The notes under the pieces: generated by a model | Databases searched by the model: none | What the model saw: the letters and a program-made list of their open reading frames with translations, nothing else | What the model was told of the DNA's origin: nothing | Shown: positions 8,256-17,620 of the stretch, piece after piece | Layout: each line of letters starts with the position of its first letter | Numbering within the stretch: the stretch's first letter is position 1 | Made by a program: the position numbers and the translations under genes | Source: an uncultured Lachnospiraceae bacterium | GTDB lineage: Bacteria; Bacillota; Clostridia; Lachnospirales; Lachnospiraceae | Assembly: GCA_947565425.1 (NCBI GenBank) | Contig: CANOFW010000002.1 | Coordinates: 124,001 to 188,000, forward strand | Length of the DNA: 64,000 bases | Reading direction: 5' to 3'

Positions 8256-9491
8256 TTATGCCTTTCTAGCTACTATCGTCACACAAAAAACATCTTCATT
8301 CATCCCGGCAAAGATGTCGCCGTCCATTTTACGCATCAGTGTTTTGCAAATATAAAGTCCCAGACCGCTTCCTTTCATACCGGTACTATTGCTTCCACGG
8401 TAAAAGGAATCGAAAAGATTTGGAAGTTCCTCGTTTTTCAGATTGCATCCCGAGTTCTCGATCTGTATTAATTTACAGTCCTCCTCCTCCCCAAACGAAA
8501 TGCGGATACGCTTACCATCACCATACTTGATAGCATTTTCCATAACATTTTGCAGAACCTCAGCCATACGGTTCTTATCCCCTTTGACGAGACATTCGGA
8601 AATTTCATCCACTTGAAATTCAGTGTGAATTACAGACAACTTATCCTTGTAATAACTTTCTGTGGCTTTTATAACTTCTGAAATGTAATATTCTCCCATA
8701 TGCACTTCCAAATTCAGAAAATCCTCCCTGGAGGCAGTTACAATTTCATTCACGTACCCCTTTATTTCTTTCACATTCCTAGCAATGCCCTGCAAAGTTT
8801 CGTCCCTTCTCTCCTGTGTGTCATACAAATCCTCCGACAACGCTTTGGAATACAATTCAATGGAAGAGAGCGGCGTTTTGATATCATGGGACAAAGAAAG
8901 AATCAAAGTCTTCCGCTCCTTTAGAAATTCAAGTTCTTTCTCTTTTGTTTCCTCCAGCTTTTCGCGAAGCATGTCCATTCCCCACAGGAAACGCCCAAAC
9001 AGCTTACTTTTTTCTTCTTTTATAGGCATGGACAAATTCCCTTTCGCCAGCTCGTAAGATAAATTACTCATATCCTGAAAAGGCTTTAAGATTTTATGAT
9101 ACACATATACGAGCACAATAATTGTCACAATCATCATACCCAGCAACGAGAAATTTATATACAAAGGTAATCGTGAACTTCTTTCCGCTGCATATTCGAT
9201 TCGATACAGTTTACCAGCTATTTCTTCCACTAAATAATCATTGTTACAGGCTTCTTTGGCAACAAACTCTCTGATTCCTACTATCGTTTCATACTTATCG
9301 AAATTCATTGCTTCTATTTCGGAAGCCTCTGGCTTTTGTTCTTCTATCTCTTTCATCAAACGCCTTGCTTCCACGAGATATAATTTTCCGTCACTGTCAT
9401 TGTTTTGATAAAAATACAGTATATTAACCAACAATATAAGAACTATTTCAGCAATGACAATCCAAAGTGTAAAAATTTTAAACCTACTCAA
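8256..9491 (-). CDS. Sensor histidine kinase
   Basis: 411 residues: membrane helix at about 9-28, an extracytoplasmic region of about 80 residues, a second helix at about 112-132, a HAMP-like linker, the H-box SLSHDIKTPLSS with the phospho-accepting His202, the N-box EVLQNVMENAIKYGDG, and the G-box GSGLGLYICK. The predicted start is a TTG at 9491 that overlaps the response-regulator stop by eight bases; no other start precedes the first helix, so translational coupling is likely. The short sensor loop suggests that the partner ABC transporter may take part in sensing. It phosphorylates the response regulator encoded just upstream. Confidence 0.92.
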   Translation of the reverse strand: MSRFKIFTLWIVIAEIVLILLVNILYFYQNNDSDGKLYLVEARRLMKEIEEQKPEASEIEAMNFDKYETIVGIREFVAKEACNNDYLVEEIAGKLYRIEYAAERSSRLPLYINFSLLGMMIVTIIVLVYVYHKILKPFQDMSNLSYELAKGNLSMPIKEEKSKLFGRFLWGMDMLREKLEETKEKELEFLKERKTLILSLSHDIKTPLSSIELYSKALSEDLYDTQERRDETLQGIARNVKEIKGYVNEIVTASREDFLNLEVHMGEYYISEVIKATESYYKDKLSVIHTEFQVDEISECLVKGDKNRMAEVLQNVMENAIKYGDGKRIRISFGEEEDCKLIQIENSGCNLKNEELPNLFDSFYRGSNSTGMKGSGLGLYICKTLMRKMDGDIFAGMNEDVFCVTIVARKA

Positions 9492-10146
9492 ACCGATACC
9501 CTACGCCCCACTCTGTAATAATATGCCTAGGCTTTTTGGGTTCTTCTTCTATTTTTTCCCTAAGCCGCTTAATATGTACTGTCAGTGTCTGAATTTCCGA
9601 ATCACTGTCACTTCCCCAAACAGTATTAAACAAATACTCCTTCTTCATAGTTACATTCTTATTCTCGATGAGCAGTTTTAACAGTTCAAACTCCTTTTCG
9701 GTAACTTCTTTTTTCTGCCCATCTACATATACCGTCTGTTGCACGGTATTCAATCGGATATTCCCTTCTACAATCTCCGCCTGGCCATATTTTCTTTTAA
9801 AAATGCCTTTCATCTTGGCAATTAAAATATCTAAATCATAAGGTTTCTCAATATAATCATCTGCACCAAGATTTAAACCTTTTAATTTATCATTCTTTTC
9901 CACCCTGGCGCTGGCAATTAAAATATGGGTATTGGAAGTCTCCCTGATCTTAGAACAAACCGCAAACCCATCTATTCCGGGAAGCATAATATCCAACACA
10001 ATCACTCTGGCTCCATATTTTTCATACAGTTCCAAAGCCTTTTCACCGGTCTGGGCTATGCTAACCGTGTAATTCTCCTTACGCAAAAAATCACACAGCA
10101 ATATACCTATTTCTTTGTTGTCTTCTACAATTAATATATCCAGCAT
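9484..10146 (-). CDS. OmpR/PhoB-family response regulator
   Basis: 220 residues with a receiver domain (acidic Glu8-Asp9, phosphorylated Asp52 in VLDIMLPG, conserved Lys in YIEKPYDLD) and a C-terminal winged-helix DNA-binding domain ending in HIITEWGVGYRFE. It is the first gene of the leftward operon RR-HK-permease-ATPase, with ATG at 10146 preceded by TAAGGAAAG. The expected targets are the transporter genes downstream. No clear direct-repeat operator was identified by eye. Confidence 0.95.
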   Translation of the reverse strand: MLDILIVEDNKEIGILLCDFLRKENYTVSIAQTGEKALELYEKYGARVIVLDIMLPGIDGFAVCSKIRETSNTHILIASARVEKNDKLKGLNLGADDYIEKPYDLDILIAKMKGIFKRKYGQAEIVEGNIRLNTVQQTVYVDGQKKEVTEKEFELLKLLIENKNVTMKKEYLFNTVWGSDSDSEIQTLTVHIKRLREKIEEEPKKPRHIITEWGVGYRFE

Positions 10147-10194
10147 CTTTCCTTAAATATCCTTCCTTACCTCCAGAACATAAAAAATGATATT

Positions 10195-11250
10195 TTACAA
10201 TGCCCGCAATGCAGCAACAATGTTTTTGAGAAAATCGCGAACACTACTTTCTGTTATTTCTTCCTTCAACAATTCCAAAGCATACTCCGAATAGCGATAA
10301 CGGAAATTTTTATTACAGATATATGTGTTGTGAAAAATGTCAGTCGTTTCATTTAAGACATAGCGCCGCAATTCCTCTAATTCCTGTACGCTGAAATTGT
10401 TTCCCAAAATCCAATAATACAAGGTAGATGCAAAACCGACTTCATACAGTTCCAAATCGAGAATTTCCCAAAAGTCCTGGTAAAATCCCCGTCGTTTTGC
10501 CTCCTGATTCAGCAAAAGCTGCGCCATCATCCAGTTATGTATCTCTTTTGACGCAGGCGGCCCGTCTTTTCTGACATGATGATACAGTACGCTGGGAATC
10601 CAGCAAAGAGAATTCAGATTCATCTCTATGAGGCTCCACCAGTAAAAATCTTCTCCCCACATCCCCTCTGGAAAGGCAATCGTATGCTCCAATAAAAAAC
10701 TTTTGCGAATCAGCTTACTCCAACATTCCAAATCGTTACGGAATTGCAGCATAAACCTTTGACGCGCCGCATGGTCCCGTAGCTCGAAGAGTTGTGCTAC
10801 TGGCTGCCCGCTGGAAAATAGTTTGCCCGCATTACCATCCCGGCTGTATACCTGCCCTGTATTCCCGTCTTTTTCTACTATATAGTCATGAGCGCACATT
10901 ACTATTTCGCAGTCATTTTTTAGCATGCTTTCATACAATATTTCATATAGAGTGCACTCTAAAACGTCGTCATGATCCGCAAAAGTAACAAAAGGTGAAT
11001 GGCTTTCCTCCACTCCGCGATTTCTCGAATAACTCACTCCATGATTCTTATCATTTTCTATGATCCGCACATTCTGCGGATAGCATTGCTGAAACTCTTT
11101 CAATTTCGTACGCGTGCCATCCACAGAATCATCATCCACAAAAATAATTTCTAAATTTTCTATGCCAATTGTCTGCTGTTTCAGACAATGTAATAACGGA
11201 TCTATGCAGTTCATGGAATTGTAACATGGAATAATTACGCTTATTAGCAT
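10195..11250 (-). CDS. Glycosyltransferase family 2 protein
   Basis: 351 residues starting MLISVIIPCYNS, the nucleotide-sugar-binding N-terminus of GT-A fold family 2 enzymes, with FVDDDSVDGT near residues 38-47 and the metal-binding FADHDDVLE near 86-94. The C-terminal half is helical and shows no clear membrane helix. It transfers a sugar to an unknown acceptor, probably for a surface polysaccharide. The ATG at 11250 follows AAGGGG with seven bases between; the longer frame from 11289 lacks a binding site. It stands alone between the response regulator and carB. Confidence 0.88.
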   Translation of the reverse strand: MLISVIIPCYNSMNCIDPLLHCLKQQTIGIENLEIIFVDDDSVDGTRTKLKEFQQCYPQNVRIIENDKNHGVSYSRNRGVEESHSPFVTFADHDDVLECTLYEILYESMLKNDCEIVMCAHDYIVEKDGNTGQVYSRDGNAGKLFSSGQPVAQLFELRDHAARQRFMLQFRNDLECWSKLIRKSFLLEHTIAFPEGMWGEDFYWWSLIEMNLNSLCWIPSVLYHHVRKDGPPASKEIHNWMMAQLLLNQEAKRRGFYQDFWEILDLELYEVGFASTLYYWILGNNFSVQELEELRRYVLNETTDIFHNTYICNKNFRYRYSEYALELLKEEITESSVRDFLKNIVAALRAL

Positions 11251-11309
11251 AGACAATCCCCTTTCCAAAGTTCTAGGACTTGTTCTCATCCTATTTGCAC
11301 TAGCAGAAA

Positions 11310-14300
11310 TTAAATATTCTTCACCTTCGCAATATCAATGAGATTCAGTTTTTCGCTGACACTGGCGTGCTCTAAACTGCTTGCCAACGCGTCCGCAGTG
11401 TCCATAGCCGTGATACAGTACACACCCGTCTCAATGGCATTTCTGCGTATTAAAAAACCGTCGCGGCTCTTATCCCGCCCCTGTGTAGGCGTGTCAATCA
11501 CGAGATCAATCTTATGCCCTAGAATCAAGTCCATCACATTGGGGGATTCCTGGGCAATCTTGTTGATGCGCCTTGCCTTGACGCCGCGCGCTTCCAAATA
11601 TTTTGCCGTACTTCTCGTCGCATAAATCTTATAACCAAGCGCCTCAAACCGCTTGGCAATATCTACCGCTTCCGGCTTATCCGCATCCTTAACAGTCATA
11701 ATCATCTGCTTATACTTGGGGAACTGCACACCTGCGCCTAAAAACGCCTTATACAATGCTTCATCAAAAGATTTTCCAATCCCTAAGCATTCCCCGGTCG
11801 ACTTCATCTCTGGTCCCAGGCTGATTTCTGCTCCGCGCAATTTCTCAAAAGAAAATACCGGCATCTTGATTGCCACATATTCCGCCTCCGGCGCAAGCCC
11901 GGTGGGATAGCCCATACCTTTTAAGGTATTGCCGATGATCACACGCGTCGCAAGGTCAACAATGGGAATCCCCGTAACTTTGCTGATATACGGCACAGTT
12001 CTTGAAGAACGCGGATTTACCTCGATCACATACACTTCTTCATCCATAGCGATAAACTGAATGTTAATCAGGCCCACAACGTGAAGCGCACGCGCCAGCC
12101 GCTGCGTATAATCAACAATTTTTTCCTTTACCTGCGCGCTGATGGTGGGAGCCGGATAAACGGAAATACTGTCGCCGGAATGGACACCGGTGCGCTCAAT
12201 ATGCTCCATAATGCCCGGAATCAAAATGTCTTTTCCATCACAGACTGCGTCGACCTCAATCTCCTTGCCCTGCAAATACTTGTCCACCAGAATCGGATGG
12301 TCCTGAGCAATACGGTTGATAATCTCCATAAATTCCGCAATCTCTTCATCCGAATAGGCAATCTGCATCCCCTGCCCGCCAAGCACATAGGAAGGGCGCA
12401 CCAACACCGGATACCCAAGTTGATTGGCAACCTCTTTGGCTTCCTCGGCGGTAAATACCGTTCCGCCAGCAGCGCGCGGAATCTGTGTCTGCTCTAAAAT
12501 CTTATCAAACAGTTCACGGTCTTCCGCCGCGTCCACATCCTCCGCTTTCGTGCCCAAAATAGGCACGCCCATCTTCATCAGGCTTTCCGTCAGCTTGATT
12601 GCCGTCTGCCCGCCAAATTGCACGACCGCGCCGTCCGGCTGTTCTAAGCGCACAATGCTCTCCACATCCTCCGGCGTCAGCGGTTCAAAATATAATTTGT
12701 CTGCGATGTCAAAATCTGTAGAAACAGTTTCTGGATTGTTGTTTACAATAATCGTCTCATAACCCTCTTTGGCAAACGCCCAGGTACAGTGCACAGAGCA
12801 ATAGTCAAACTCAATTCCCTGCCCGATACGGATCGGACCAGACCCCAGTACGAGCACTTTTTTCCTGTCTTTCACGCCCTGCGCCTCATTCTCACTCCCA
12901 AAACAAGAATAATAGTAGGGCGTCTCCGCTGCAAATTCCGCCGCACAAGTATCTACCATCTTAAAGGCTGCGGTAACGCCATTTTCATATCGTAAATCAC
13001 GGATTTTTGTCTCTTCTTTTCCGCTCAGACGGGCGATTACGTTATCCGGGAATTCCAGCCGTTTTGCCTCTTTTAACAGCTCTATTGTGAGCTCTTCTTT
13101 TTCCAGACGTTCCTCCATCTCTGTGAGAATGGCGATTTTATCAATAAACCAATGGTCAATCATCGTAATATCGTGGATTTCGTCATACGAAATCCCCTTA
13201 CGCAATGCTTCCGCAATCACCCAAATCCTGCGGTCATCCACCTTTTTCAACTGCTTTAACAGCCCTTCTTTCGATAACGCTGTAAAATCATAGGAACGCA
13301 GGCAGTCCACATGCTGTTCTAGCGAGCGGATGGCTTTCATCAGCGCACCCTCAAAATTCGTACAAATGCTCATGACCTCCCCGGTGGCCTTCATCTGGGT
13401 TGTCAGCGTGCGCTTCGCCGTAATGAATTTATCAAACGGAAGCCGCGGAATCTTCACGACGCAATAATCTAACATAGGCTCAAAGCTGGCGTAAGTCTTA
13501 CCCGTAATGGCGTTTTTAATCTCATCCAGGGTATACCCAAGGGCAATTTTTGCCGCCACTTTCGCAATCGGATACCCGGTTGCCTTGCTTGCCAGCGCAG
13601 AAGAACGGCTGACCCTGGGATTCACCTCAATGACGCAATACTCAAAACTCGTGGGATGCAGCGCATACTGCACGTTACAACCCCCGGTAATATTAAGCTC
13701 CGAAATAATGTTCAATGCAGACGTCCGCAGCATCTGATACTCCTTATCTCCCAACGTCTGAGAGGGCGCCACAACAATGCTGTCCCCGGTGTGCACGCCT
13801 ACGGGATCAATATTTTCCATATTACAAACGGTGATACAATTACCAGCGCTGTCACGCATCACCTCATACTCAATCTCTTTCCAGCCGGCAATGCAGCGTT
13901 CCACCAGCACTTCCCCCACGCGGCTCAGGCGCAGGCCGTTGGTGAGAATATCAATCAATTCCGTCTCATTGTGGGCGATGCCGCCGCCGCTTCCGCCAAG
14001 CGTATACGCCGGACGCAGCACGACCGGATAGCCGATGGTATTCGTAAAAGCTATGCCGTCCTCCACATTGTGCACGACCTGGGAGGGTGCGCACGGCTCA
14101 CCGATTTTCTCCATCGTGTCCTTAAATGCTTGACGGTCCTCCGCTTTAAAGATTGTCTCGGAAGTCGTGCCAATCAGCTTCACATGATGTTTTTCCAAAA
14201 AGCCGGATTCTGCCAGTTCCATGCCCAGATTCAACCCTGCCTGTCCGCCCAGCGTAGGCAATACGCTGTCCGGCTGCTCCTTGCAGATAATCTGCTCTAA

Positions 14301-14519
14301 TACCTTGACAGTCAAAGGCTCGATATAGACCTCGTCGGCAATCTCCTTGTCCGTCATAATGGTTGCCGGGTTGGAATTTACCAGCACAACTTCCACGCCT
14401 TCCTCTTTCAGAGAACGGCATGCCTGCGTGCCCGCATAATCAAATTCTGCCGCCTGCCCAATGACAATCGGACCGGAGCCGATAACTAATACTTTCTTAA
14501 TATCTGGATTCTTTGGCAT
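11310..14519 (-). CDS. carB: Carbamoyl-phosphate synthase large subunit
   Basis: 1069 residues, the normal full length. Two homologous ATP-grasp halves begin KVLVIGSGPIVIGQAAEFDY and KKVLVLGSGPIRIGQGIEFDY (near residue 555). An oligomerisation region lies between them and a C-terminal MGS-like allosteric domain follows (about residue 935 onward, ALGYKIYATRSTAKYLEARG). It makes carbamoyl phosphate from bicarbonate, ammonia and two ATP for arginine and pyrimidine synthesis. The ATG at 14519 shares one base with the carA stop (TAATG), indicating translational coupling. The presence of the MGS domain suggests allosteric control by nucleotides or ornithine. Confidence 0.98.
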   Translation of the reverse strand: MPKNPDIKKVLVIGSGPIVIGQAAEFDYAGTQACRSLKEEGVEVVLVNSNPATIMTDKEIADEVYIEPLTVKVLEQIICKEQPDSVLPTLGGQAGLNLGMELAESGFLEKHHVKLIGTTSETIFKAEDRQAFKDTMEKIGEPCAPSQVVHNVEDGIAFTNTIGYPVVLRPAYTLGGSGGGIAHNETELIDILTNGLRLSRVGEVLVERCIAGWKEIEYEVMRDSAGNCITVCNMENIDPVGVHTGDSIVVAPSQTLGDKEYQMLRTSALNIISELNITGGCNVQYALHPTSFEYCVIEVNPRVSRSSALASKATGYPIAKVAAKIALGYTLDEIKNAITGKTYASFEPMLDYCVVKIPRLPFDKFITAKRTLTTQMKATGEVMSICTNFEGALMKAIRSLEQHVDCLRSYDFTALSKEGLLKQLKKVDDRRIWVIAEALRKGISYDEIHDITMIDHWFIDKIAILTEMEERLEKEELTIELLKEAKRLEFPDNVIARLSGKEETKIRDLRYENGVTAAFKMVDTCAAEFAAETPYYYSCFGSENEAQGVKDRKKVLVLGSGPIRIGQGIEFDYCSVHCTWAFAKEGYETIIVNNNPETVSTDFDIADKLYFEPLTPEDVESIVRLEQPDGAVVQFGGQTAIKLTESLMKMGVPILGTKAEDVDAAEDRELFDKILEQTQIPRAAGGTVFTAEEAKEVANQLGYPVLVRPSYVLGGQGMQIAYSDEEIAEFMEIINRIAQDHPILVDKYLQGKEIEVDAVCDGKDILIPGIMEHIERTGVHSGDSISVYPAPTISAQVKEKIVDYTQRLARALHVVGLINIQFIAMDEEVYVIEVNPRSSRTVPYISKVTGIPIVDLATRVIIGNTLKGMGYPTGLAPEAEYVAIKMPVFSFEKLRGAEISLGPEMKSTGECLGIGKSFDEALYKAFLGAGVQFPKYKQMIMTVKDADKPEAVDIAKRFEALGYKIYATRSTAKYLEARGVKARRINKIAQESPNVMDLILGHKIDLVIDTPTQGRDKSRDGFLIRRNAIETGVYCITAMDTADALASSLEHASVSEKLNLIDIAKVKNI

Positions 14520-15589
14520 TACTGATTCCCTCCCATCATAGCGATAAACTTATCAAACAGATAGCTGCTGTCCTGCGGTCCCGGGCAGGCTTCCGGGTGG
14601 AATTGCACGGTAAAAATCTTTTTCCCGGTATAGCGCAGTCCTTCATTGGTGCCGTCATTGACATTTACAAACGCCGGAACCGCTACTGCCGGGTCTAAAT
14701 GTTCCGTGTCTACCACATATCCATGGTTCTGGGAGGAAATATATACTCTCCCGGTCTCTAAATCCTTAACTGGATGGTTGCCGCCCCGGTGTCCGTACTT
14801 CATCTTATGGGAATCCGCCCCGTTCGCCAATGCCATAAGCTGATGCCCCAGGCAAATGGCAAAGATAGGCGTGTCCGATTCATAAAGCTTTTTCAGTTCT
14901 GCAATAATCTCTTTACATTCTTTGGGATCTCCCGGTCCATTACTGAGCATAATCCCATCCGGCTTGTCCGCTAATAGCTCCTTTGCGCGCGTGTGCGCCG
15001 GATAAATAGTGACCTCACATCCTCTGTCCTGCAAAGATTTGGCAATATTTCTCTTGGCGCCAAAATCCATGAGGGCAACACGCTTTCCTCTTCCTGACAA
15101 TCTGGAAATACTGTCGCATGTCACTTTATCTACCACATTTCCTGTATGATACGTTTTCAGCCGCGGCAAAATTTCTTCAAGCAGATAATTTTCGTTGGTG
15201 GTAATCATACCGTTCATCGTCCCCTTTTCCCTGAGAATCTTTGTCAACGCCCGGGTGTCAATGCCCGCAATACCCGGAATATCATGCTTGACAAGAAAAT
15301 CCTGGATGGTTCCCTCACAGCGGAAATTGCTGGGCGCCCTCGACAATTCGCGCACAATATAACCGTCCGGCCAGGGCCTTATCGACTCCATGTCCGGCGT
15401 AATTCCATAATTTCCAATCAACGGGTATGTCATGACGACCGCCTGTCCGGCGTAAGAGGGGTCTGTGAGAACTTCAAGATAACCTGTCATAGAAGTGTTG
15501 AACACGATTTCACTGATTACTTCCCTGGTAGAGCCAATGCTGTTACCTTCAAATACTGTTCCGTCTTCCAGTATTAGAAATGCTTTCAT
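14519..15589 (-). CDS. carA: Carbamoyl-phosphate synthase small (glutaminase) subunit
   Basis: 356 residues. The N-terminal half is the CPSase small-chain domain, and the C-terminal half is a class I glutamine amidotransferase with nucleophile Cys in FAICLGHQLMAL and the His/Glu pair in VQFHPEACPGPQD. It hydrolyses glutamine and passes ammonia to CarB. The start ATG at 15589 follows AAAGGGTGG. It is the first gene of carAB; the 300-bp leader upstream holds a hairpin that could be an attenuator. Confidence 0.98.
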   Translation of the reverse strand: MKAFLILEDGTVFEGNSIGSTREVISEIVFNTSMTGYLEVLTDPSYAGQAVVMTYPLIGNYGITPDMESIRPWPDGYIVRELSRAPSNFRCEGTIQDFLVKHDIPGIAGIDTRALTKILREKGTMNGMITTNENYLLEEILPRLKTYHTGNVVDKVTCDSISRLSGRGKRVALMDFGAKRNIAKSLQDRGCEVTIYPAHTRAKELLADKPDGIMLSNGPGDPKECKEIIAELKKLYESDTPIFAICLGHQLMALANGADSHKMKYGHRGGNHPVKDLETGRVYISSQNHGYVVDTEHLDPAVAVPAFVNVNDGTNEGLRYTGKKIFTVQFHPEACPGPQDSSYLFDKFIAMMGGNQ

Positions 15590-15640
15590 GTATTTACCAC
15601 CCTTTCTTTGTATTAGCTGAATAGTTACACTGATTTTTAC

Positions 15641-15670
15641 AAAAAAAAAAGAAATTCAGATTCTTTTTTT
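15641..15670 (-). promoter_or_regulatory. Possible attenuator hairpin in the carA leader
   Basis: On the reverse strand a run of seven A followed by GAAT pairs with ATTTC followed by ten T, giving a short A-U-rich hairpin with a built-in U-tract about 50 bases before the carA start. It resembles a weak intrinsic terminator. Whether pyrimidines or arginine act on it is not visible. The rest of 15590-15892 holds no gene I can see. Confidence 0.3.
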
Positions 15671-15797
15671 CGTAAGGGTTCTATATTGGTACTAAGCACT
15701 ATAGGTGTTTTATGCCCAAATTGTAGAAATTTTATCACACTTCCTTTATTTTTTCAAGACTCTGGGATGATTTTTTATAAGGATTTCCAACAAACCA

Positions 15798-15836
15798 AAT
15801 GCCGGAAAACCGTCATTCACGCGATTTCCCGGCATT
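15798..15836 (-). terminator. Hairpin downstream of the DUF4179 gene
   Basis: AATGCCGGAAA (15798-15808) pairs with TTTCCCGGCATT (15825-15836) with one extra base. It follows the DUF4179 stop at 15893 on the reverse strand. The U-tract is weak. Confidence 0.5.
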
Positions 15837-15892
15837 GTGCCTACAAATCAAACTCCTTACTCAGCAACCATCTTGGGCTCAATCTGAACTTT

Positions 15893-16939
15893 CTACCTAC
15901 AGTATTTCTCCCCATCTAGTTCAATATAATCTATCTGGGAAACATCCACAAGATTCGTGAATTCCTTCTGTATATACCAGGTCTGCTCTGTCTGAGAATC
16001 CCCGGTAAGAATACTCGTCGAATACCCTTTCCAAGAATCGTTGACTGGTTTAGAATGGTCTGCCATAACAAGTTTCAAATCCTCAAAAATTTCATAGTCC
16101 AACATATTTTGATAGTCTTTTTTCTTATCTATGGCAATCGTGAGCGTCATGCCAAGCGGACTGATCACAATGGCATTTTCCGTTTTCTTTTCTGAGACAA
16201 AACGCGTACATGCCACGTCTCCACTCTGTGGCAAGGAAACTCTCAGCTTTTTCTCAATATCTCCAGCATTCTCTAACGCCATCACCAATTGCGGTATTTG
16301 CTGCATCTTCTTTTCCACTGCAAAATTGTAACGTATACCAATCAAATAGCCGCCGTCTTCCGCCATTTCTCCTGTAAAATACATCATTGTCGCAGAAACC
16401 ATCTCTTTCCCATTTTCACTCTTAACACGGAAAGATAAATCTCTATCCGCTCCTTTTGCATTTTCCAGTTGGAATGTCTCTCCATCTACCACCCTATTCT
16501 TCTTCAAAACTATCGTATTGTACTCTCTATCCAATACATTCAAGTGCGTATTGTCTTCTTTCAGAAAATGAAAGGAACAAAGAATTAACCCCATCTGCTG
16601 TTCTTCGCTGTACAGATGATTAAGTACCGTATATTGATACTTGTCATTCTCTGCCGTAACTGTCTCTGTGCTCGCTTTCGCCAAGAACTCTTCCGTAAGT
16701 TCTGCTTCCTGGTTCCCATTGTCAAAAAATAATTGGAACCACTGGTAACGAACTGCTGCATAAGCGGTCACAGTCGTTCCCAAGAGGCAAATTGCAAGCG
16801 CCGCGGCAACTGCATAACGCTGCCATACTGTCCTGGTATTCCTTTTTGCTTCTGTTTGTTGTATTAAATCAGCCTTCAATTGTTCATACTGCTCTTTTGG
16901 CATCTGCATATGATCTATCATCTCATTAAATTTATTCAT
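15893..16939 (-). CDS. DUF4179 anti-sigma-factor-like membrane protein
   Basis: 348 residues: about 40 cytoplasmic residues (MNKFNEMIDHMQMPKEQYEQL...), one membrane helix at about 43-62 (RYAVAAALAICLLGTTVTAYA), then an extracytoplasmic domain of mixed beta strands. This layout and the position directly after an ECF sigma gene fit the DUF4179 family, whose cytoplasmic tail is thought to hold the sigma factor. The start at 16939 lies inside the end of the sigma gene (eight-base overlap, GGAGG upstream), so the two are co-translated. The signal and the release mechanism are unknown. Confidence 0.8.
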   Translation of the reverse strand: MNKFNEMIDHMQMPKEQYEQLKADLIQQTEAKRNTRTVWQRYAVAAALAICLLGTTVTAYAAVRYQWFQLFFDNGNQEAELTEEFLAKASTETVTAENDKYQYTVLNHLYSEEQQMGLILCSFHFLKEDNTHLNVLDREYNTIVLKKNRVVDGETFQLENAKGADRDLSFRVKSENGKEMVSATMMYFTGEMAEDGGYLIGIRYNFAVEKKMQQIPQLVMALENAGDIEKKLRVSLPQSGDVACTRFVSEKKTENAIVISPLGMTLTIAIDKKKDYQNMLDYEIFEDLKLVMADHSKPVNDSWKGYSTSILTGDSQTEQTWYIQKEFTNLVDVSQIDYIELDGEKYCR

Positions 16940-17420
16940 AATCTTCCTCCTTTAAATACGCTTTCATCAGTTCCTTTGCCTTGGCAAACCGAGAACGCAA
17001 GGTAGACGCATTCATTTTCATCATACCTGCAATTTCTTTCAGAGAATATCCCTCGTAATAGTACAGGTATAGAATCACCCGGTATTTTTCCGGCAACCCC
17101 ATCATTGCCTCATACACCTCGGAATATTCATCCGGCACATCCACCTCTTCCGACGGTTTTCCTGCATCGAGACAAAACTCACGTTTACGGTAGCTGCTTT
17201 TCATAACATCTTTACAATAATTAACCGCCGTGCGAATCAGCCACGCTTTCTCATGTTCCTCGCTATGAAAGGATTTTGTGTAACTTATCAGACGGACAAA
17301 TGTTTCCTGGGCTGCATCGTATGCATCATGGGAATTACCAAAACGTACCAAACAGATTCGCCAAACCATTTCGTAATACTTCTCATACAAATCTAAAATT
17401 TCTTTCTGCGTACGCTTCAT
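16932..17420 (-). CDS. ECF-type RNA polymerase sigma factor
   Basis: 162 residues with sigma region 2 (YEKYYEMVWRICLVRFGNSHDAYDAAQETFVRL, near 11-45), a short linker, and region 4 with a helix-turn-helix (YRVILYLYYYEGYSLKEIAGMMKMNASTLRSRFAKAKELM, near 113-155). The start at 17420 follows AAAGGAGG; the longer frame to 17471 has no binding site. It overlaps its likely anti-sigma DUF4179 by eight bases. It should redirect RNA polymerase to a small regulon, possibly including its own promoter. Confidence 0.93.
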   Translation of the reverse strand: MKRTQKEILDLYEKYYEMVWRICLVRFGNSHDAYDAAQETFVRLISYTKSFHSEEHEKAWLIRTAVNYCKDVMKSSYRKREFCLDAGKPSEEVDVPDEYSEVYEAMMGLPEKYRVILYLYYYEGYSLKEIAGMMKMNASTLRSRFAKAKELMKAYLKEEDYE

Positions 17421-17440
17421 TGATTTACCTCCTTTCACTG

Positions 17441-17470
17441 ATAATACGATTACCACTCTTCCTCTGTCCA
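17441..17470 (-). promoter_or_regulatory. Promoter candidate for the sigma/anti-sigma operon
   Basis: On the reverse strand TGGACA (17465-17470), an 18-bp spacer and TATTAT (17441-17446) are followed 13 bases later by the AAAGGAGG of the sigma gene. An overlapping CGTATT could instead be an ECF-type -10. Confidence 0.5.
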
Positions 17471-17553
17471 TTCCATAAAAAATTTTTTTATTTTAACAAC
17501 GCCTTGGCGTTCTTGCGGCGGCGCGCTGGTCGTAACTATGACAACAACAATCA

Positions 17554-17582
17554 TTGACACGTCGGGCACGATACGATATAGT
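17554..17582 (+). promoter_or_regulatory. Sigma-A type promoter of the nitroreductase gene
   Basis: TTGACA at 17554-17559, a 17-bp spacer and TATAGT at 17577-17582, giving a leader of about 30 bases. Confidence 0.75.
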
Positions 17583-17620
17583 TGATTTAAAAATGGAAAA
17601 AATCCAGGAGATTATTACAC

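Noticed and set aside
10195-11289. Longer start for the glycosyltransferase at 11289
   Set aside because: The first 13 codons lack a ribosome binding site and the family begins at MLISVIIPCYN; 11250 has AAGGGG upstream.
13656-14300. A 214-residue forward frame inside carB
   Set aside because: Complete overlap with a fully conserved gene on the other strand; the composition is that of an antisense frame.
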